Shown one piece after another: positions 8,268 to 16,303 of a stretch of 46,243 bases of DNA. The translations under genes and the position numbers were made by a program. Where the stretch lies: assembly GCF_944324745.1 (NCBI RefSeq), contig NZ_CALUXO010000086.1:1-46243 (forward strand), written 5' to 3'. How positions within the stretch are numbered: the first letter of the stretch is position 1; each line of letters starts with the position of its first letter. This stretch comes from an uncultured Thomasclavelia sp. (GTDB lineage: Bacteria > Bacillota_I > Bacilli_A > Erysipelotrichales > Coprobacillaceae). The notes below the pieces were generated by a model. It had not been told where the DNA came from, searched no databases, and saw only the letters and a list, made by a program, of their open reading frames with translations.

Positions 8268-9419
8268 ATGGAAAGAGTTTTGATTCGTTATCAAGAGAGT
8301 TATTTAAGCTATTTCTTGATGTATTTATTTAGTTACATTGCTTTAGCTGTTTTTTCTAGTTATATTTCTATTTATTTAATGGATATAGGATATAGTGGCA
8401 GTGAAGTGGGATTTGTTGTTTCATGTTCATTTGTGCTGTCGATGATCACGCAACCATTTATTGGAATTTTAAATGATAAATACCATGATCAAATTAATGA
8501 GTTATTATTAATAATTGCCGGAATATTAGGAATAGTCTTTATCTATTTACATAATATTTTATTAATTGGTTTAATTTATGGGCTGGTCTTAGCGATTATC
8601 AACGGAATTACGCCGATGCTGGAAAAGAAAGCTACCATTTCCAGCCATCCGTATGTTTCTATTAGAATCTGGGCGACAATTGGCTATGCTGTGGGATCTT
8701 TGATTGGTGGGTTGATCTATCATCATATTTCCCCTGATGCTATGTATGTTTTATTTACGTTGGCAATTTTTATTAGTGTGCTGGGTATTCATGGAACTCG
8801 TGATATTCCTAGTGTAAAAAATAATAGTAAAACCCCAATAACAAAAGTATTTTTAAATAAACAAGTTTTGCTTTATTTTGTAATTGCCTGTTTATTTTAT
8901 GGAACTACAAATGTCAATACGACATATTTACCAGCGATGTTTCAAAGTGTCGGTATGTCAATGGATTATGTTTCAACGATAATTCTGATCTTGACTTTAT
9001 TTGAATTGCCAATCATTGCTTTAAGTAAGTATATTAACCGAATTAGTAATAAAACTTTATTAATTATTAATTTTAGTATTATCATTGTTCAGTTTATAGT
9101 TTATGCTTTTATTTCTAATCTAGTAATTGTCGTTATAACGGCATTTTTAACTAAAGCGGTAGCGACGATGTTATTTATTATGGTCAATATGAAAATAGTG
9201 TCTTATTTAGTCGCTGACCAATATCAAATGACGGCATTGGCTTTAGTTTCGACAGTTAAAAGCTTTTCATCAATTTTATTTCAATTTGTGGCCGGATATT
9301 TAGTGGATTTTTATTCATATCAATTCTTATATTTTGTTTTAGCTTTAATAGCGATCTTAGGATTGATTGTAGTTTTATTTTATCGAATTGGAACAAAAGA
9401 CGAAGTATTATTTCAATGA
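8268..9419 (+). CDS. MFS transporter
   Basis: A 383-residue integral membrane protein with about 12 hydrophobic helices and GGAGG upstream of ATG 8268. After helix 2 it has the MFS loop GILNDKYHDQ, a variant of G-x-x-x-D-R/K; the opening FSSYISIYLMDIGYSGSEVGFV matches the MFS_1-like (LacY/nucleoside-permease) branch. It probably carries the small molecule processed by the flanking dehydrogenases. It likely shares a transcript with the broken permease 9 bases upstream and ends at a strong terminator. Confidence 0.88.
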   Translation: MERVLIRYQESYLSYFLMYLFSYIALAVFSSYISIYLMDIGYSGSEVGFVVSCSFVLSMITQPFIGILNDKYHDQINELLLIIAGILGIVFIYLHNILLIGLIYGLVLAIINGITPMLEKKATISSHPYVSIRIWATIGYAVGSLIGGLIYHHISPDAMYVLFTLAIFISVLGIHGTRDIPSVKNNSKTPITKVFLNKQVLLYFVIACLFYGTTNVNTTYLPAMFQSVGMSMDYVSTIILILTLFELPIIALSKYINRISNKTLLIINFSIIIVQFIVYAFISNLVIVVITAFLTKAVATMLFIMVNMKIVSYLVADQYQMTALALVSTVKSFSSILFQFVAGYLVDFYSYQFLYFVLALIAILGLIVVLFYRIGTKDEVLFQ

Positions 9420-9434
9420 TAAGATGTTTTATTT

Positions 9435-9470
9435 GACTAAACCAGAATATTTTCTGGTTTAGTCTTTTTT
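9435..9470. terminator. Strong terminator shared by MFS and RpiR genes
   Basis: GACTAAACCAGAA (9435-9447) and TTCTGGTTTAGTC (9452-9464) form a perfect 13-bp stem with a 4-base loop and six Ts. The stop of the converging RpiR gene lies within the stem. Confidence 0.92.
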
Positions 9471-10348
9471 AGCTTTTTCGGTAATTATTTCATTATCAAT
9501 AACTCGATTAGTTTCAACCTGTTTAGCTACATTAACTTTATAATTTAAATTATCTTGATAATTTAAATTAAATAAACAGCTATATAAAATATCTAAAATC
9601 AAATTGATCGATGTCAATGAAGAAAATCCTGCAATTTTAGAAAAAGATTTCTCTCTGGTTGTTATATTTAAAGTAACATCCGCCATTTTAGTAAGACTAT
9701 TAGACCCTAGACTGGTAATGGCAATAACAGGAACCTGATTTTTTTTAAAAATCTAACCGTTTTTAATAATGTTGGAGTTTCTCCAGAATAAGAAAGACAA
9801 ATGGCACATTCGTCAGATGTTGCCATAAGCGCGTTTTGAAACATATTATCTTGAATTGGATCAATTTTGGCTTTTTTATTAATTCGGTTTAATTTAAAAA
9901 CAAATTCTTCACCAGCATAATTTAAATTAGCAATAGCAAAAACATGGACATTTTTAGAATGATTTAATAGCATTACGGCTTTTTGCAGGGAATCATGATG
10001 AACTAACGATAGGGTATCATTGATACTTTCTAGATGTAAATTAGAAATTCGGCTGGCAATATTCATAATATTATCTTGACTGGTAAAAGGATAATTGGCA
10101 TCGATATCTTTAAAATGACGGTTTAAATATTTTGCTTCAGCGACAAAAGCCTCTTTAAATTCATTCCAGCCAGAAAAGCCCAGTTTTTTAGAAATTCTAA
10201 TTAAAGTAGATGGAGAAGTGTAGGTTTCTGTGGCAATTGATTTAGTGGAATAATCAGCAATTAGTTCGTCTTTATCTAAAATAAAATTGATAATGATGGT
10301 TTCACTATTTGAAAAATGAGTAGTTTTCATTTTCTCTTTAAGTAACAT
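9459..10348 (-). pseudogene. RpiR-family regulator, single-base frameshift
   Basis: Start ATG 10348, preceded by GAGGTGA. The N-terminal HTH_6 domain (TYTSPSTLIRISKKLGFSGW) and SIS sugar-phosphate domain (AICLSYSGETPTLL) are intact up to an A-run (Ts at 9739-9746 on the plus strand), where the frame is lost; one more A gives LKKNQVPVIAITSLGS and joins the remaining 75 codons. The corrected protein (~296 residues) is clearly paralogous to the regulator at 14687-15571, sharing DTLSLV-HDDLQKAV-like and SYSGETP blocks. It would control the surrounding redox genes in response to a sugar phosphate. If the frameshift is real, most of the SIS domain up to its dimer interface is still made, but the last helices are replaced. 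Confidence 0.85.
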
Positions 10349-10388
10349 GGCTTTCACCTCGGTTTTATTATAGCTAATTTAAATCTTG

Positions 10389-10426
10389 TTTACAAATAAC
10401 TCAATTTTTTAAAAATGATTTGTAAA
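10389..10426. promoter_or_regulatory. Long-spaced palindrome in the RpiR / Fe-ADH intergenic region
   Basis: TTTACAAAT (10389-10397) and ATTTGTAAA (10418-10426) are perfect inverted copies 20 bp apart, in the divergent region between the RpiR gene and the Fe-ADH gene. An ATTTGTAAA half-site also occurs at 7444-7452, before the TauE gene. It is a good candidate operator for the adjacent regulator. Confidence 0.5.
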
Positions 10427-10514
10427 AGATATTTTATAGTTGAAATGAACACTGTTTTTAATAAGTTATCTTGTGCTATTTTATTGGTAGAAAGATGACA
10501 AGGAGGAATCGGTG

Positions 10515-11684
10515 ATGTTAAATTTTGTTTATCAAAATCCTACTAAGATTATTTTTGGAAAAGGGGTCATAGATAATTTAGCTGATGAGATCTTAAATTA
10601 TGGTCGCAAAGTATTAATTGTCTATGGTGGCAAAAGTATTTTTAATAATGGACTTTATCAAAAAATTATTGATCAATTTGATCAAAAGAAAATTGAATAT
10701 TGTGAATTAGCTAATGTAACTGTTCCATCACTTACATTATTGTATCAGGGAATTGAAATTGCTAAAAAAAATCAAGTTGATGTAATTATTGGGATTGGCG
10801 GTGGCTGCTGTATTGATATGGCTAAGTCAATTGCCGTTGGTGCTAGTAATGACGTAGATATTTGGGATGTATTACAGGGAAAGGTTCCTTATCAGATATT
10901 AAATTGTCTACCAATCGGAGCAGTAGTAACGATTGCTGGTAGTGGCAGTGAAATGGACGGTAATAGTGAAATTGATAATTTAGAAACGGGTGAACATGGA
11001 AGTATTGGTAGTTTTTTAAAAACTTATCCCGCCTTTAGTATCTTAGATCCTGAGTTAACTTATAGTTGTCCATTTACCCTAACAGCTTATCATGGAATGA
11101 CGATTATTGTTCAAGCCATGGAACAATATCTAGTTGATCGTGAAGCAACTTATATTCAAGATGGTTTTGTCGAAACAATCTGTAAGACTGTTATTAGTTC
11201 TTTAAGAACTTTAAAAGAAAATTTGCATGATTATAATGCTCGAGCAAACTTAATGTGGGCGAGTGCAATTACTTGTAATCGAATTTTAGGACGGGGTAAA
11301 AATGCTCCATGGTTAGGGGGACCTTTAGGTGGCTTGATTGACGATAAGTTAAAAATCACTTATGCACAAGGAATTACGATTACCTGGCCAAAATTTTTAA
11401 TTACTTGCTATCAAGATTATGTACAAACATTGAAGTCATTTGCGTTAAATGTTATGGAAATTGATCCGGCCGGTAAGACCTGTGACGAAATAGCTAAAGC
11501 TGGGGCACTAGCTTTACAGGATTTTGTTGATGAAATGGGGTTGGCCCATACAGTTAAAGATTTGAACTGTGGCAATCATGAAGTTGTAGAATTTAATGAT
11601 AAAATTGAAAAATTAGCTAGTCGTCAAATAATTAGTAAAGAAGATATTGAAACAATAGTAAAATTATCAATTAAAGGAGAGTAG
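10515..11684 (+). CDS. Iron-ADH-fold protein lacking all four metal ligands
   Basis: A 389-residue member of the YqhD/BDH branch of group III (iron) alcohol dehydrogenases. ATG 10515 is 8 bases after AGGAGG; a GTG at 10512 is possible. Fold and cofactor segments are normal: YQNPTKIIFGKG, GGGCCIDMAKSIA (usual GGGS-xx-D) and AGSGSEMDGNSEI. Aligned without gaps to E. coli YqhD as I recall it, the metal ligands D194, H198, H267 and H281 fall on T196, Q200, G269 and Y283 here; H271 also becomes G273. Normal metal-dependent hydride transfer to an alcohol or aldehyde is therefore not expected. It might be an NAD(P)-binding regulator or a different catalyst. It starts an operon with the aldo/keto reductase 5 bases downstream. 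Confidence 0.88.
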   Translation: MLNFVYQNPTKIIFGKGVIDNLADEILNYGRKVLIVYGGKSIFNNGLYQKIIDQFDQKKIEYCELANVTVPSLTLLYQGIEIAKKNQVDVIIGIGGGCCIDMAKSIAVGASNDVDIWDVLQGKVPYQILNCLPIGAVVTIAGSGSEMDGNSEIDNLETGEHGSIGSFLKTYPAFSILDPELTYSCPFTLTAYHGMTIIVQAMEQYLVDREATYIQDGFVETICKTVISSLRTLKENLHDYNARANLMWASAITCNRILGRGKNAPWLGGPLGGLIDDKLKITYAQGITITWPKFLITCYQDYVQTLKSFALNVMEIDPAGKTCDEIAKAGALALQDFVDEMGLAHTVKDLNCGNHEVVEFNDKIEKLASRQIISKEDIETIVKLSIKGE

Positions 11685-11689
11685 AGAAA

Positions 11690-12793
11690 ATGTTATCAAA
11701 TTCTAAATTAGGTTTTGGTTTAATGCGTTTACCAAAAGATGAAAACGGTACAATTGATATTAATCAAGTAAAGTTCATGGTTGATGCTTATATGAAAGCT
11801 GGTTTTAATTATTTTGATACCGCTTATGTTTATGGCGGTAGTGAAGCAGCAATGAAAGCAGCACTGGTTGATCGTTATCCTCGTGATGCTTATACGATTG
11901 CCGATAAGCTTCCAGCTTGGAAACTAAATAGTGAAGATGATGTTGCTCGTATTTTTAAGGAATCATTAGAAATTTGTGGTGTTGATTATTTTGATTTTTA
12001 TTTATTACACAGTATAGAAAAGAAACATTATCCTACTTATGAAAAATATCATTGTTTTGAATTCATTCAAGAGATGAAAAAGCAAGGAAAGATTAAGTAT
12101 ATTGGATTTTCATTCCACGATACTGCTGATTTCTTGGATAAAGTTTTAACTGAGCATCCAGAAATTGATTTTGTTCAGCTACAATTAAATTATTTAGATT
12201 GGGAAAATGGTGTAATTCAATCACGTAAAAATTATGAAGTGGTTAGAAAACATCATAAACCAATTGTGGTTATGGAACCAGTTAAGGGTGGAACATTGGC
12301 ATCATTTCCTGAAGAAATTGAAAAAATTTATCGTGATTATGCCCCAGATAAATCAATTGCTTCTTGGGCTCTTAGATATATTGGCTCAAAAGATGGGGTG
12401 ATGACAATTCTATCAGGAATGTCAAATGAAGAGCAAATGAATGATAACTTAAAGACAATGTCAGATTTTAAGCCATTATCTAAAGAAGAAGATGATTTGA
12501 TTCGAAAAGTAGTTGGACAGGTTCTTTCATACCCAACGATTCCATGTACAGCCTGTCGTTATTGTGTTCCAGGTTGTCCAATGAATATTCAAATTCCTGA
12601 TTTATTTACTGCCTATAATAGCGCAAAAACTTATGGTTCTAATACTCGCTATAATACTTATTATAAAGATCATACTGGTGGCGAATTTAGTTTAGCTAGT
12701 GCCTGTATTGAGTGTGGTCAGTGTGAAGGAGTATGTCCACAACATCTAGAAATTATTAATTTATTGAAGGATGTTGCAGCTGGATTTGAATAA
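11690..12793 (+). CDS. Aldo/keto reductase with C-terminal 4Fe-4S domain
   Basis: A 367-residue cytosolic oxidoreductase. The AKR barrel carries the tetrad D43, Y48 (DTAYVYG), K73 and H107 (YLLHS). The C-terminus adds two cysteine sets, C286/C289/C292/C296 (CTACRYCVPGC) and C339/C342/C345/C349 (CIECGQCEGVC), predicting two 4Fe-4S clusters. This architecture is common in anaerobes and suggests electron exchange between NAD(P)H or a carbonyl substrate and ferredoxin-like carriers. It follows the Fe-ADH-like gene by 5 bases and is followed 47 bases later by the rhodanese-fold gene, so all belong to one transcript. Confidence 0.92.
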   Translation: MLSNSKLGFGLMRLPKDENGTIDINQVKFMVDAYMKAGFNYFDTAYVYGGSEAAMKAALVDRYPRDAYTIADKLPAWKLNSEDDVARIFKESLEICGVDYFDFYLLHSIEKKHYPTYEKYHCFEFIQEMKKQGKIKYIGFSFHDTADFLDKVLTEHPEIDFVQLQLNYLDWENGVIQSRKNYEVVRKHHKPIVVMEPVKGGTLASFPEEIEKIYRDYAPDKSIASWALRYIGSKDGVMTILSGMSNEEQMNDNLKTMSDFKPLSKEEDDLIRKVVGQVLSYPTIPCTACRYCVPGCPMNIQIPDLFTAYNSAKTYGSNTRYNTYYKDHTGGEFSLASACIECGQCEGVCPQHLEIINLLKDVAAGFE

Positions 12794-12840
12794 TAATTTA
12801 ATGGTAGGATGAATTTCAATTAAAGTTAGGAGGTTATCAG

Positions 12841-13164
12841 ATGAATATTGGTGGTATGGAGCCGGGGCAGGCTTTAGAGTATATGAAAAATAATCCTGAT
12901 TTGGTTTTAATTGAATGTACTGAGCCGGAGTGGAAGTTAAATCAAAATTTTGATGGTTCCCTTTATATTCCTTTTACGTTAATGGATGAGCGCTTTAATC
13001 AAATTCCTGCTAGTAAAAAGATAATTTTATATAGTGAAGATGGTAATACTTCAAAACGAGGTTATGAATGGTTGAAAAATAAAAAGATGGATATTGAAGA
13101 GCTTAGTTATATTGATGGAATTCCTAAGATTTATGAATATAATAATTGGAAAAGACATCATTAA
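12841..13164 (+). CDS. Rhodanese-homology protein without catalytic cysteine
   Basis: A 107-residue single-domain protein behind an AGGAGG site. Its pattern follows rhodanese: helix 1 EPGQALEYMKNNPD, strand VLIEC at the usual LxDVR position, then FDGSLYIPF for the normal H-I-P-G-A-x-x-I-P segment, KKIILYS and the loop EDGNTSKRGYEWL. The active-site position, normally VYCxxGxRS, reads LYSEDGNTS, so the persulfide-forming Cys is S65. No sulfurtransferase activity is expected; inactive rhodanese domains often serve as binding modules. Start and stop are clean and it sits mid-operon, so it looks maintained rather than decayed. Confidence 0.7.
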   Translation: MNIGGMEPGQALEYMKNNPDLVLIECTEPEWKLNQNFDGSLYIPFTLMDERFNQIPASKKIILYSEDGNTSKRGYEWLKNKKMDIEELSYIDGIPKIYEYNNWKRHH

Positions 13165-13176
13165 AAATGGGGGAGC

Positions 13177-13815
13177 ATGATGAGTAAAGATAATAATCAA
13201 CATTTATCAATGTGGAATGGCTGGTCTGGCAGTCGTCGGGGGATTCCTGTTTATGATTTATGGTTACAGGAATATTTGCCATTATTAAAATACGATGAAA
13301 TGATTTTAGATTTAGGCTGTGGTATTGGGGCTAATACCCGATATTTAATTGAACAGGGTTTTCAGGTTTTATCATGTGACTATTCTTTGGAAGCTTTAAA
13401 AAATGTTAAGGAATTTATTAAAGGAAGTCAAACTAAGTATTTGAATATGAATGACCCCTTTCCATCTAATGATGATAGTTTTAAAGTGATTGTTGCCGAT
13501 ATTTCTCTACATTATTTTCTCGATACTAAAACGATACAGATCATGAAAGAAATTAGACGAATCTTGAAACCAGATGGAATTTTATTAGCTAGAGTTTCTA
13601 GTATTCATGATGCTTTTAATGTCAGCAATGATGATCCGGATTCTCGTTATCATGATTATGGCAGTTATGGCCAGCGTTATATGAATGAGTCTGATTTAAA
13701 ACGTTATTTTGGTTTAATTGGTGATTTTGAATATCGTGAAGTAACAATGGTTAGAGATGAACCATATTACTGTCATCCTAAAAAATTATATCAATTAAAA
13801 GTTTGTAAAAGATAG
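13177..13815 (+). CDS. Class I SAM-dependent methyltransferase
   Basis: A 212-residue cytosolic protein (GGGGGAG ribosome site; ATG 13177 or 13180). Motif I, MILDLGCGIGANTRYL, starts near residue 45 and binds S-adenosylmethionine. CDYS at the end of strand 2 supplies the acidic residue for the ribose, and IVADISLHYF with the later LKPDGILLARVSS are motifs II/III of the Methyltransf_11/25 fold. The methyl acceptor is unknown. It lies 12 bases after the rhodanese-like gene and 10 before an aldo/keto reductase, so it is cotranscribed with them. Confidence 0.9.
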   Translation: MMSKDNNQHLSMWNGWSGSRRGIPVYDLWLQEYLPLLKYDEMILDLGCGIGANTRYLIEQGFQVLSCDYSLEALKNVKEFIKGSQTKYLNMNDPFPSNDDSFKVIVADISLHYFLDTKTIQIMKEIRRILKPDGILLARVSSIHDAFNVSNDDPDSRYHDYGSYGQRYMNESDLKRYFGLIGDFEYREVTMVRDEPYYCHPKKLYQLKVCKR

Positions 13816-13825
13816 GAGTAGAAAG

Positions 13826-14641
13826 ATGGATATTAATACACGGGTGAAATTATGTTGTGCTACTAAGATGCCAGTTGTAGCTCTTGGAGTTTGGCAAAGT
13901 GGCACTAAAACTAAACAGGCCGTTTTAGCAGCATTAAAAGCTGGTTATCGTCATATTGATACGGCATCTTGTTATGGCAATGAAGCAGCCGTCGGTGAAG
14001 CAATTAAAGAAAGTGGTATTGATCGTAAGGAAATTTTTGTTACGACTAAGCTATGGAATGATGATATTCGTAGTCAAAATGTGCGCCAGGCTTTATTAGA
14101 TAGTTTAAATCGATTACAATTAGACTATGTTGATCTTTATCTAATTCATTGGCCGGTCACTGGATATGTCGATGCTTATCTAGAAATGGAAAAGTTGAAA
14201 AAAGAGGGTTTAACTAAAAGTATTGGGGTATCTAATTTTCGTAAAGCTCACTTACAAAATTTATTGTCTAAAGTTAATAAAATTCCTGCTGTTGATCAAA
14301 TTGAAATTAATCCCTGGATGCAAGATGAAGAAACCATTCAATTTTGCCAAGAAAATAAGATTGTTCTCGAGGCCTGGTCGCCACTTGGAAATGGGGCTTG
14401 TTTACAAATTAAGGAACTGGAAGTGATAGCTAATAAATATCATAAATCAGTTGCTCAGATAATTTTAAGATGGTTATTGCAAAGAAGAATCGTAGTTTTA
14501 CCTAAATCGGTTCATTCAACTCGAATTAAAGAAAATATTGATTTATTTGATTTTAAACTAACTGATGATGAAATGACGTTGATAAATTCATTAAATCAAA
14601 ATCATAGAACCGGACCCGGTCCTGATAATTTTGATTTTTAA
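13826..14641 (+). CDS. Aldo/keto reductase, AKR5-like (diketogluconate reductase type)
   Basis: A 271-residue NADPH-dependent carbonyl reductase. Signature 1 GYRHIDTASCYGNEAAVG holds D45 and Y50, with K75 (TTKLW) and H108 (LIHWP) completing the tetrad. The C-terminal cofactor signature ILRWLLQRRIVVLPKS is also present. Length and motifs match the 2,5-diketo-D-gluconate reductase/prostaglandin F synthase subgroup, which reduces aldehydes and ketoses. It has no Fe-S tail, unlike the reductase two genes upstream, and it is the last gene of the operon before a terminator. Confidence 0.93.
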   Translation: MDINTRVKLCCATKMPVVALGVWQSGTKTKQAVLAALKAGYRHIDTASCYGNEAAVGEAIKESGIDRKEIFVTTKLWNDDIRSQNVRQALLDSLNRLQLDYVDLYLIHWPVTGYVDAYLEMEKLKKEGLTKSIGVSNFRKAHLQNLLSKVNKIPAVDQIEINPWMQDEETIQFCQENKIVLEAWSPLGNGACLQIKELEVIANKYHKSVAQIILRWLLQRRIVVLPKSVHSTRIKENIDLFDFKLTDDEMTLINSLNQNHRTGPGPDNFDF

Positions 14642-14648
14642 TAAAAAT

Positions 14649-14688
14649 ACCTGTGAACTAGTTTAACTATGCTCACAGGTTTATTTTT
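14649..14688. terminator. Bidirectional terminator ending the redox operon
   Basis: ACCTGTGA (14649-14656) pairs with TCACAGGT (14673-14680); part of the 16-base loop can also pair. TTATTTTT follows on the plus strand and TATTTTT on the minus strand, serving both the AKR gene and the converging RpiR gene. Confidence 0.8.
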
Positions 14689-15571
14689 AGAAATCATCTT
14701 CCTTAATTATATCGATTGTAGAAAAACGGCCTTTTTCAATCATTGATGAAATCTTGGTCTTTCGTTCCACGTTTTGATCATAATTTAAAGCAAAAATACA
14801 AGAGAATAATAGATCTAAAATATATTCAAAAGAGATATCAGTAGAAAATGTAGCAATTTTGCTATAAAGCTTTTCTCTGGTACAAATTCTTAAAACAACA
14901 TCAGCATTTCTGGATAGCGTATTTTCACCAATATTAGTAATAGCGATAATCGGAATCTGATTGGTTTTTAGAGCTTTGATAACTCGAGACAATATTGGAG
15001 TTTCGCCTGAATAAGACATGATAATGGCACAAGCAGTGCTATCAATATTAAAAGCACTATAAACTAATTCCCCTTGAAGGTTACAGATAGTGACCTTTTT
15101 TTGAATTCGTGACATATTATGAGCAAATTCTTGTGAAATTAATCCATTATTACTGACAGCAAATAAATAGATAGAACTAGTTTTTCTAATTGTTTGGACA
15201 GCTTTTTGCAAATCATCATGAGTTACTAGTGATAGAGTATCATCGAGAGCTTCTTTTTTTAAAGTAGCTAATTTAGAAGCAATTGACATAATTGTATCTT
15301 CATTGCTAAAAGGAAAGTTGGCATCAACGTCTAGAAAATGGGTTTGTAAATACTCTTCTTCTTTTAAATAAGCTTCTTTTAATTCATTCCATCCTTTAAA
15401 TTTCATTTTATGAGCTATTCTTATTAATGTTGATGGTGAGGTATAAGTCGCATTAGCGATATCTTTGGTGGTCATTTCTTTAATTGCCATCTTTTTTTCT
15501 AAAATATAATCAATAATTGCTCGTTCACTATTGGAAAATTCACATCTTTCTAATCTTTCGCGTATTAACAT
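14687..15571 (-). CDS. RpiR-family transcriptional regulator
   Basis: A 294-residue protein. I choose ATG 15571, 8 bases after an AGAGGTGA site; a GTG 30 bases upstream lies before that site. Residues 1-75 are the HTH_6 domain with TYTSPSTLIRIAHKMKFKGW, and the C-terminal half is a SIS sugar-isomerase domain (IIMSYSGETPILSRVI) that binds phosphosugars. It is the intact paralogue of the frameshifted regulator at 9459-10348. The two bracket the dehydrogenase cluster and face each other, which suggests that both sense the pathway's phosphorylated intermediate; direction of regulation is unknown. A TTATCA/TGATAA palindrome lies upstream at 15695. Confidence 0.93.
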   Translation of the reverse strand: MLIRERLERCEFSNSERAIIDYILEKKMAIKEMTTKDIANATYTSPSTLIRIAHKMKFKGWNELKEAYLKEEEYLQTHFLDVDANFPFSNEDTIMSIASKLATLKKEALDDTLSLVTHDDLQKAVQTIRKTSSIYLFAVSNNGLISQEFAHNMSRIQKKVTICNLQGELVYSAFNIDSTACAIIMSYSGETPILSRVIKALKTNQIPIIAITNIGENTLSRNADVVLRICTREKLYSKIATFSTDISFEYILDLLFSCIFALNYDQNVERKTKISSMIEKGRFSTIDIIKEDDF

Positions 15572-15694
15572 TAACGTATCACCTCTAATTAATCTTAACA
15601 CAATCTTTTTATCTTAGCTATTGGCAAAAGTGCTTTGATTATTGATACTATCAAACTTTTAAATCTGATTTTTTGAAAAAGCGGTTTTAATATT

Positions 15695-15713
15695 TTATCA
15701 ACATTTATGATAA
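15695..15713. promoter_or_regulatory. TTATCA-N7-TGATAA palindrome
   Basis: A perfect 6-bp inverted repeat (15695-15700 and 15708-15713) in the divergent region between the RpiR gene and the small membrane ORFs. It may be an operator for either side; no other copy was noticed. Confidence 0.35.
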
Positions 15714-15763
15714 GATTTATTAATATGTTTGCTTTAAAATGATTATAAAAGTGAAGAGTTCGA

Positions 15764-15907
15764 ATGAGTAAACAGGTATTTTTAAAATTGAAATGTTTAA
15801 AAATATGGGTGTTGTTACATCGATCTTTTATTTTAGCTTTTATTAGTATTGGAATTATTGGTTTGAACAGCTTTATTGATCTATATTTAAAAGTTTTGAT
15901 TATCTAG
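15764..15907 (+). CDS. 47-residue predicted membrane peptide
   Basis: A short frame from ATG 15764 to TAG 15905-15907. It has a basic N-terminus (KQVFLKLKCLK) followed by one long hydrophobic helix (about residues 14-36) and a hydrophobic end. The upstream AGTGAAGAG is a weak ribosome site. It stops two bases before the next small membrane ORF, and a third overlaps that one, all in different frames. Function unknown. It could be a genuine small protein or the first piece of a longer membrane gene broken by two frameshifts. Confidence 0.4.
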   Translation: MSKQVFLKLKCLKIWVLLHRSFILAFISIGIIGLNSFIDLYLKVLII

Positions 15908-15909
15908 GT

Positions 15910-16122
15910 ATGAATTATGTAATTAAAGCCGGAATTTTTGGATATATACTAGTCTTATTTTTAGAGACATTTATTTATCGAAAAAATAATCAGAAACGAA
16001 GAAATACAGCTAAAATGATAAAAAGAATCTTTCGTTATCTTTATATGGCAATGTATTTAACTTTAATAATGCTTGATGTAATAGAAATAACAGTTTTTCT
16101 AGAAATGAGATGGAATTGGTAA
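15910..16122 (+). CDS. 70-residue predicted membrane protein
   Basis: ATG 15910 begins two bases after the preceding stop. The protein has a hydrophobic helix (about residues 5-23), a very basic loop (RKNNQKRRNTAKMIKR, about 25-40) and a second helix (about 44-64) ending in MRWNW. The positive loop suggests a cytoplasmic hairpin connector. I recognise no family. Its stop overlaps the start of the next ORF (16110), an arrangement typical of translational coupling. Confidence 0.45.
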   Translation: MNYVIKAGIFGYILVLFLETFIYRKNNQKRRNTAKMIKRIFRYLYMAMYLTLIMLDVIEITVFLEMRWNW

Positions 16123-16265
16123 TAGATGGCTGGTTATTTATTTTGGTAATTGTCTGGAATATGGGTGAATTATGGCATAATCTATTATGGTGCTTAGTAA
16201 AAAGTAATAAAAAATTAACAAATATAAGAATTGTTATCTGGGTTGCTTTTCTTGTTTTTTATTGA
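16110..16265 (+). CDS. 51-residue predicted membrane peptide
   Basis: ATG 16110 lies 13 bases inside the end of the preceding ORF, in another frame; TGA is at 16263-16265. It has two hydrophobic stretches rich in Trp (WLFILVIVWNMGELW and IRIVIWVAFLVFY) separated by a basic segment KSNKKL. No family recognised. The coding continues open and well-behaved right up to the DeoR gene's ribosome site 24 bases later, which favours a real gene or gene remnant over chance. Confidence 0.4.
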   Translation: MELVIDGWLFILVIVWNMGELWHNLLWCLVKSNKKLTNIRIVIWVAFLVFY

Positions 16266-16303
16266 ATTTAATGGCATAATATTTTAAGAAAGGGGAAATC
16301 ATT

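Noticed and set aside
7537-13164. A sulfite/sulfonate pathway built from TauE/SafE and the rhodanese-like protein
   Set aside because: The permease is frameshifted, the rhodanese lacks its cysteine, and no sulfonate-cleaving enzyme is present, so the sulfur link is too weak to claim.
14223-14426. 67-codon plus-strand frame inside the aldo/keto reductase
   Set aside because: Frame-shifted shadow of a gene with complete catalytic motifs.
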